From assembly GCA_019418545.1 (NCBI GenBank), contig DYBQ01000038.1, positions 6,158 through 19,375 on the forward strand: a stretch of 13,218 bases of DNA, in the 5' to 3' direction. The translations under genes were made by a program, and so were the position numbers. Positions 12,871-13,218 of the stretch are shown here, piece after piece. The notes under the pieces were generated by a model. That model saw only the letters and a program-made list of their open reading frames with translations, was not told the DNA's origin and did not search any database. Positions within the stretch are counted from its first letter, which is position 1. Each line of letters opens with the position of its first letter. This DNA comes from Clostridiales bacterium. Its GTDB lineage: Bacteria; Bacillota; Clostridia; Oscillospirales; Acutalibacteraceae.

Positions 12871-13218
12871 ATGAGCGAGCTGCAAAAATGGTATGAAAAA
12901 ACCGGTTCGGAAGGGGATGTGGTGATAAGTACCCGGATTCGGCTTGCCCGAAATCTGAAAGGGGTCCCCTTTCCCGGAAAAATGAATGACTCCATGAAAA
13001 ATCAGGTGCTGGAAGCAGTCCATCAGGCTGTCATGGCGCCTAACAGCCTGTTTTCAGGTTTCTTTATGTGGATTCCCATTGCTTCTTTGTCCACCACGGC
13101 CGCTGTTTCGTTGGTGGAGCGCCATTTGGCCAGCCCGGAATTTATTTCCCGTCCGGCAGGAAGGGCTCTGCTTTTGTCAAAAGATGAAAGCGCTTCTATT
13201 ATGGTGAACGAAGAAGAC
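12871..13218 (+). CDS. mcsB: McsB protein arginine kinase (5' part)
   Basis: Guanido-kinase-fold enzyme that phosphorylates arginines on CtsR and damaged proteins, tagging the latter for ClpCP. ATG 12871 is 8 nt after AAGGGGGA (12855-12862). 116 codons are present before the window ends in frame. The start reads MSELQKWYEKTGSEGDVVIS then TRIRLARNLKG, with the STRIRLARN motif that binds nucleotide phosphate; ERHLASPEFISR, AGRALLLSKDESA and SIMVNEED are family blocks. The catalytic Glu and the pArg-binding allosteric region lie beyond the window. Overlapping frames of similar length on the other strand are shadows. Confidence 0.95.
   Translation, partial: MSELQKWYEKTGSEGDVVISTRIRLARNLKGVPFPGKMNDSMKNQVLEAVHQAVMAPNSLFSGFFMWIPIASLSTTAAVSLVERHLASPEFISRPAGRALLLSKDESASIMVNEED

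Overview
The window looks like chromosomal DNA from a low-to-mid-GC Gram-positive anaerobe, most likely class Clostridia (Oscillospirales/Ruminococcaceae-like). The basis is the gene set (dcw-type cluster with murG-murA-divIB-ftsZ; ctsR-mcsA-mcsB heat-shock operon), the strong AGGAGG-type ribosome binding sites, sigma-A-like promoters with TATAAT/TACAAT -10 boxes, use of TTG/GTG starts, and a perfect CtsR box. The genus cannot be fixed from sequence reading alone.

Layout. 1-4354 (+): end of the division/cell-wall cluster: murG (3' part), murA, ftsQ/divIB and ftsZ, closed by a strong intrinsic terminator. ftsA is absent between ftsQ and ftsZ, and ftsZ seems to have its own promoter. 4355-5675 (+): a CorA-type Mg2+/divalent cation channel behind a ~190-nt 5' leader. 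The leader has an extended -10 promoter, a 30-codon leader ORF with an excellent ribosome binding site whose peptide begins MKPDP, and hairpins. 5724-6405 (-): a HAD phosphatase. 6717-9861 (+): PcrA/UvrD helicase with an inserted segment after Walker A, followed 31 nt later by a DUF5131 (Gp37/Gp68) protein with an N-terminal cysteine cluster. 9862-11522: three tightly packed genes on alternating strands: YjcF-like GNAT acetyltransferase (-), ArsC/Spx-family thioredoxin-fold protein (+), endonuclease IV (-). 11723-13218 (+): sigma-A promoter with a CtsR operator at its start site, then ctsR, mcsA and the 5' third of mcsB.

Functional themes: MurA (first committed step) and MurG (lipid II synthesis) supply peptidoglycan precursor while DivIB and FtsZ build the septum. 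PcrA, Nfo and perhaps the DUF5131 protein belong to DNA maintenance. CtsR/McsA/McsB form the arginine-phosphorylation/Clp protein-quality-control circuit.

Most of the window is ordinary core genome. The part most worth attention is the corA leader. Its leader ORF opens with Pro-Asp-Pro, as the Mg2+-sensing MgtL leader peptide of enterobacteria does (Glu-Pro-Asp-Pro), and continues with glutamates at every third residue, next to RNA hairpins and directly upstream of a Mg2+ channel gene. This suggests an independently evolved Mg2+-responsive leader-peptide switch in a Firmicute, still to be tested.
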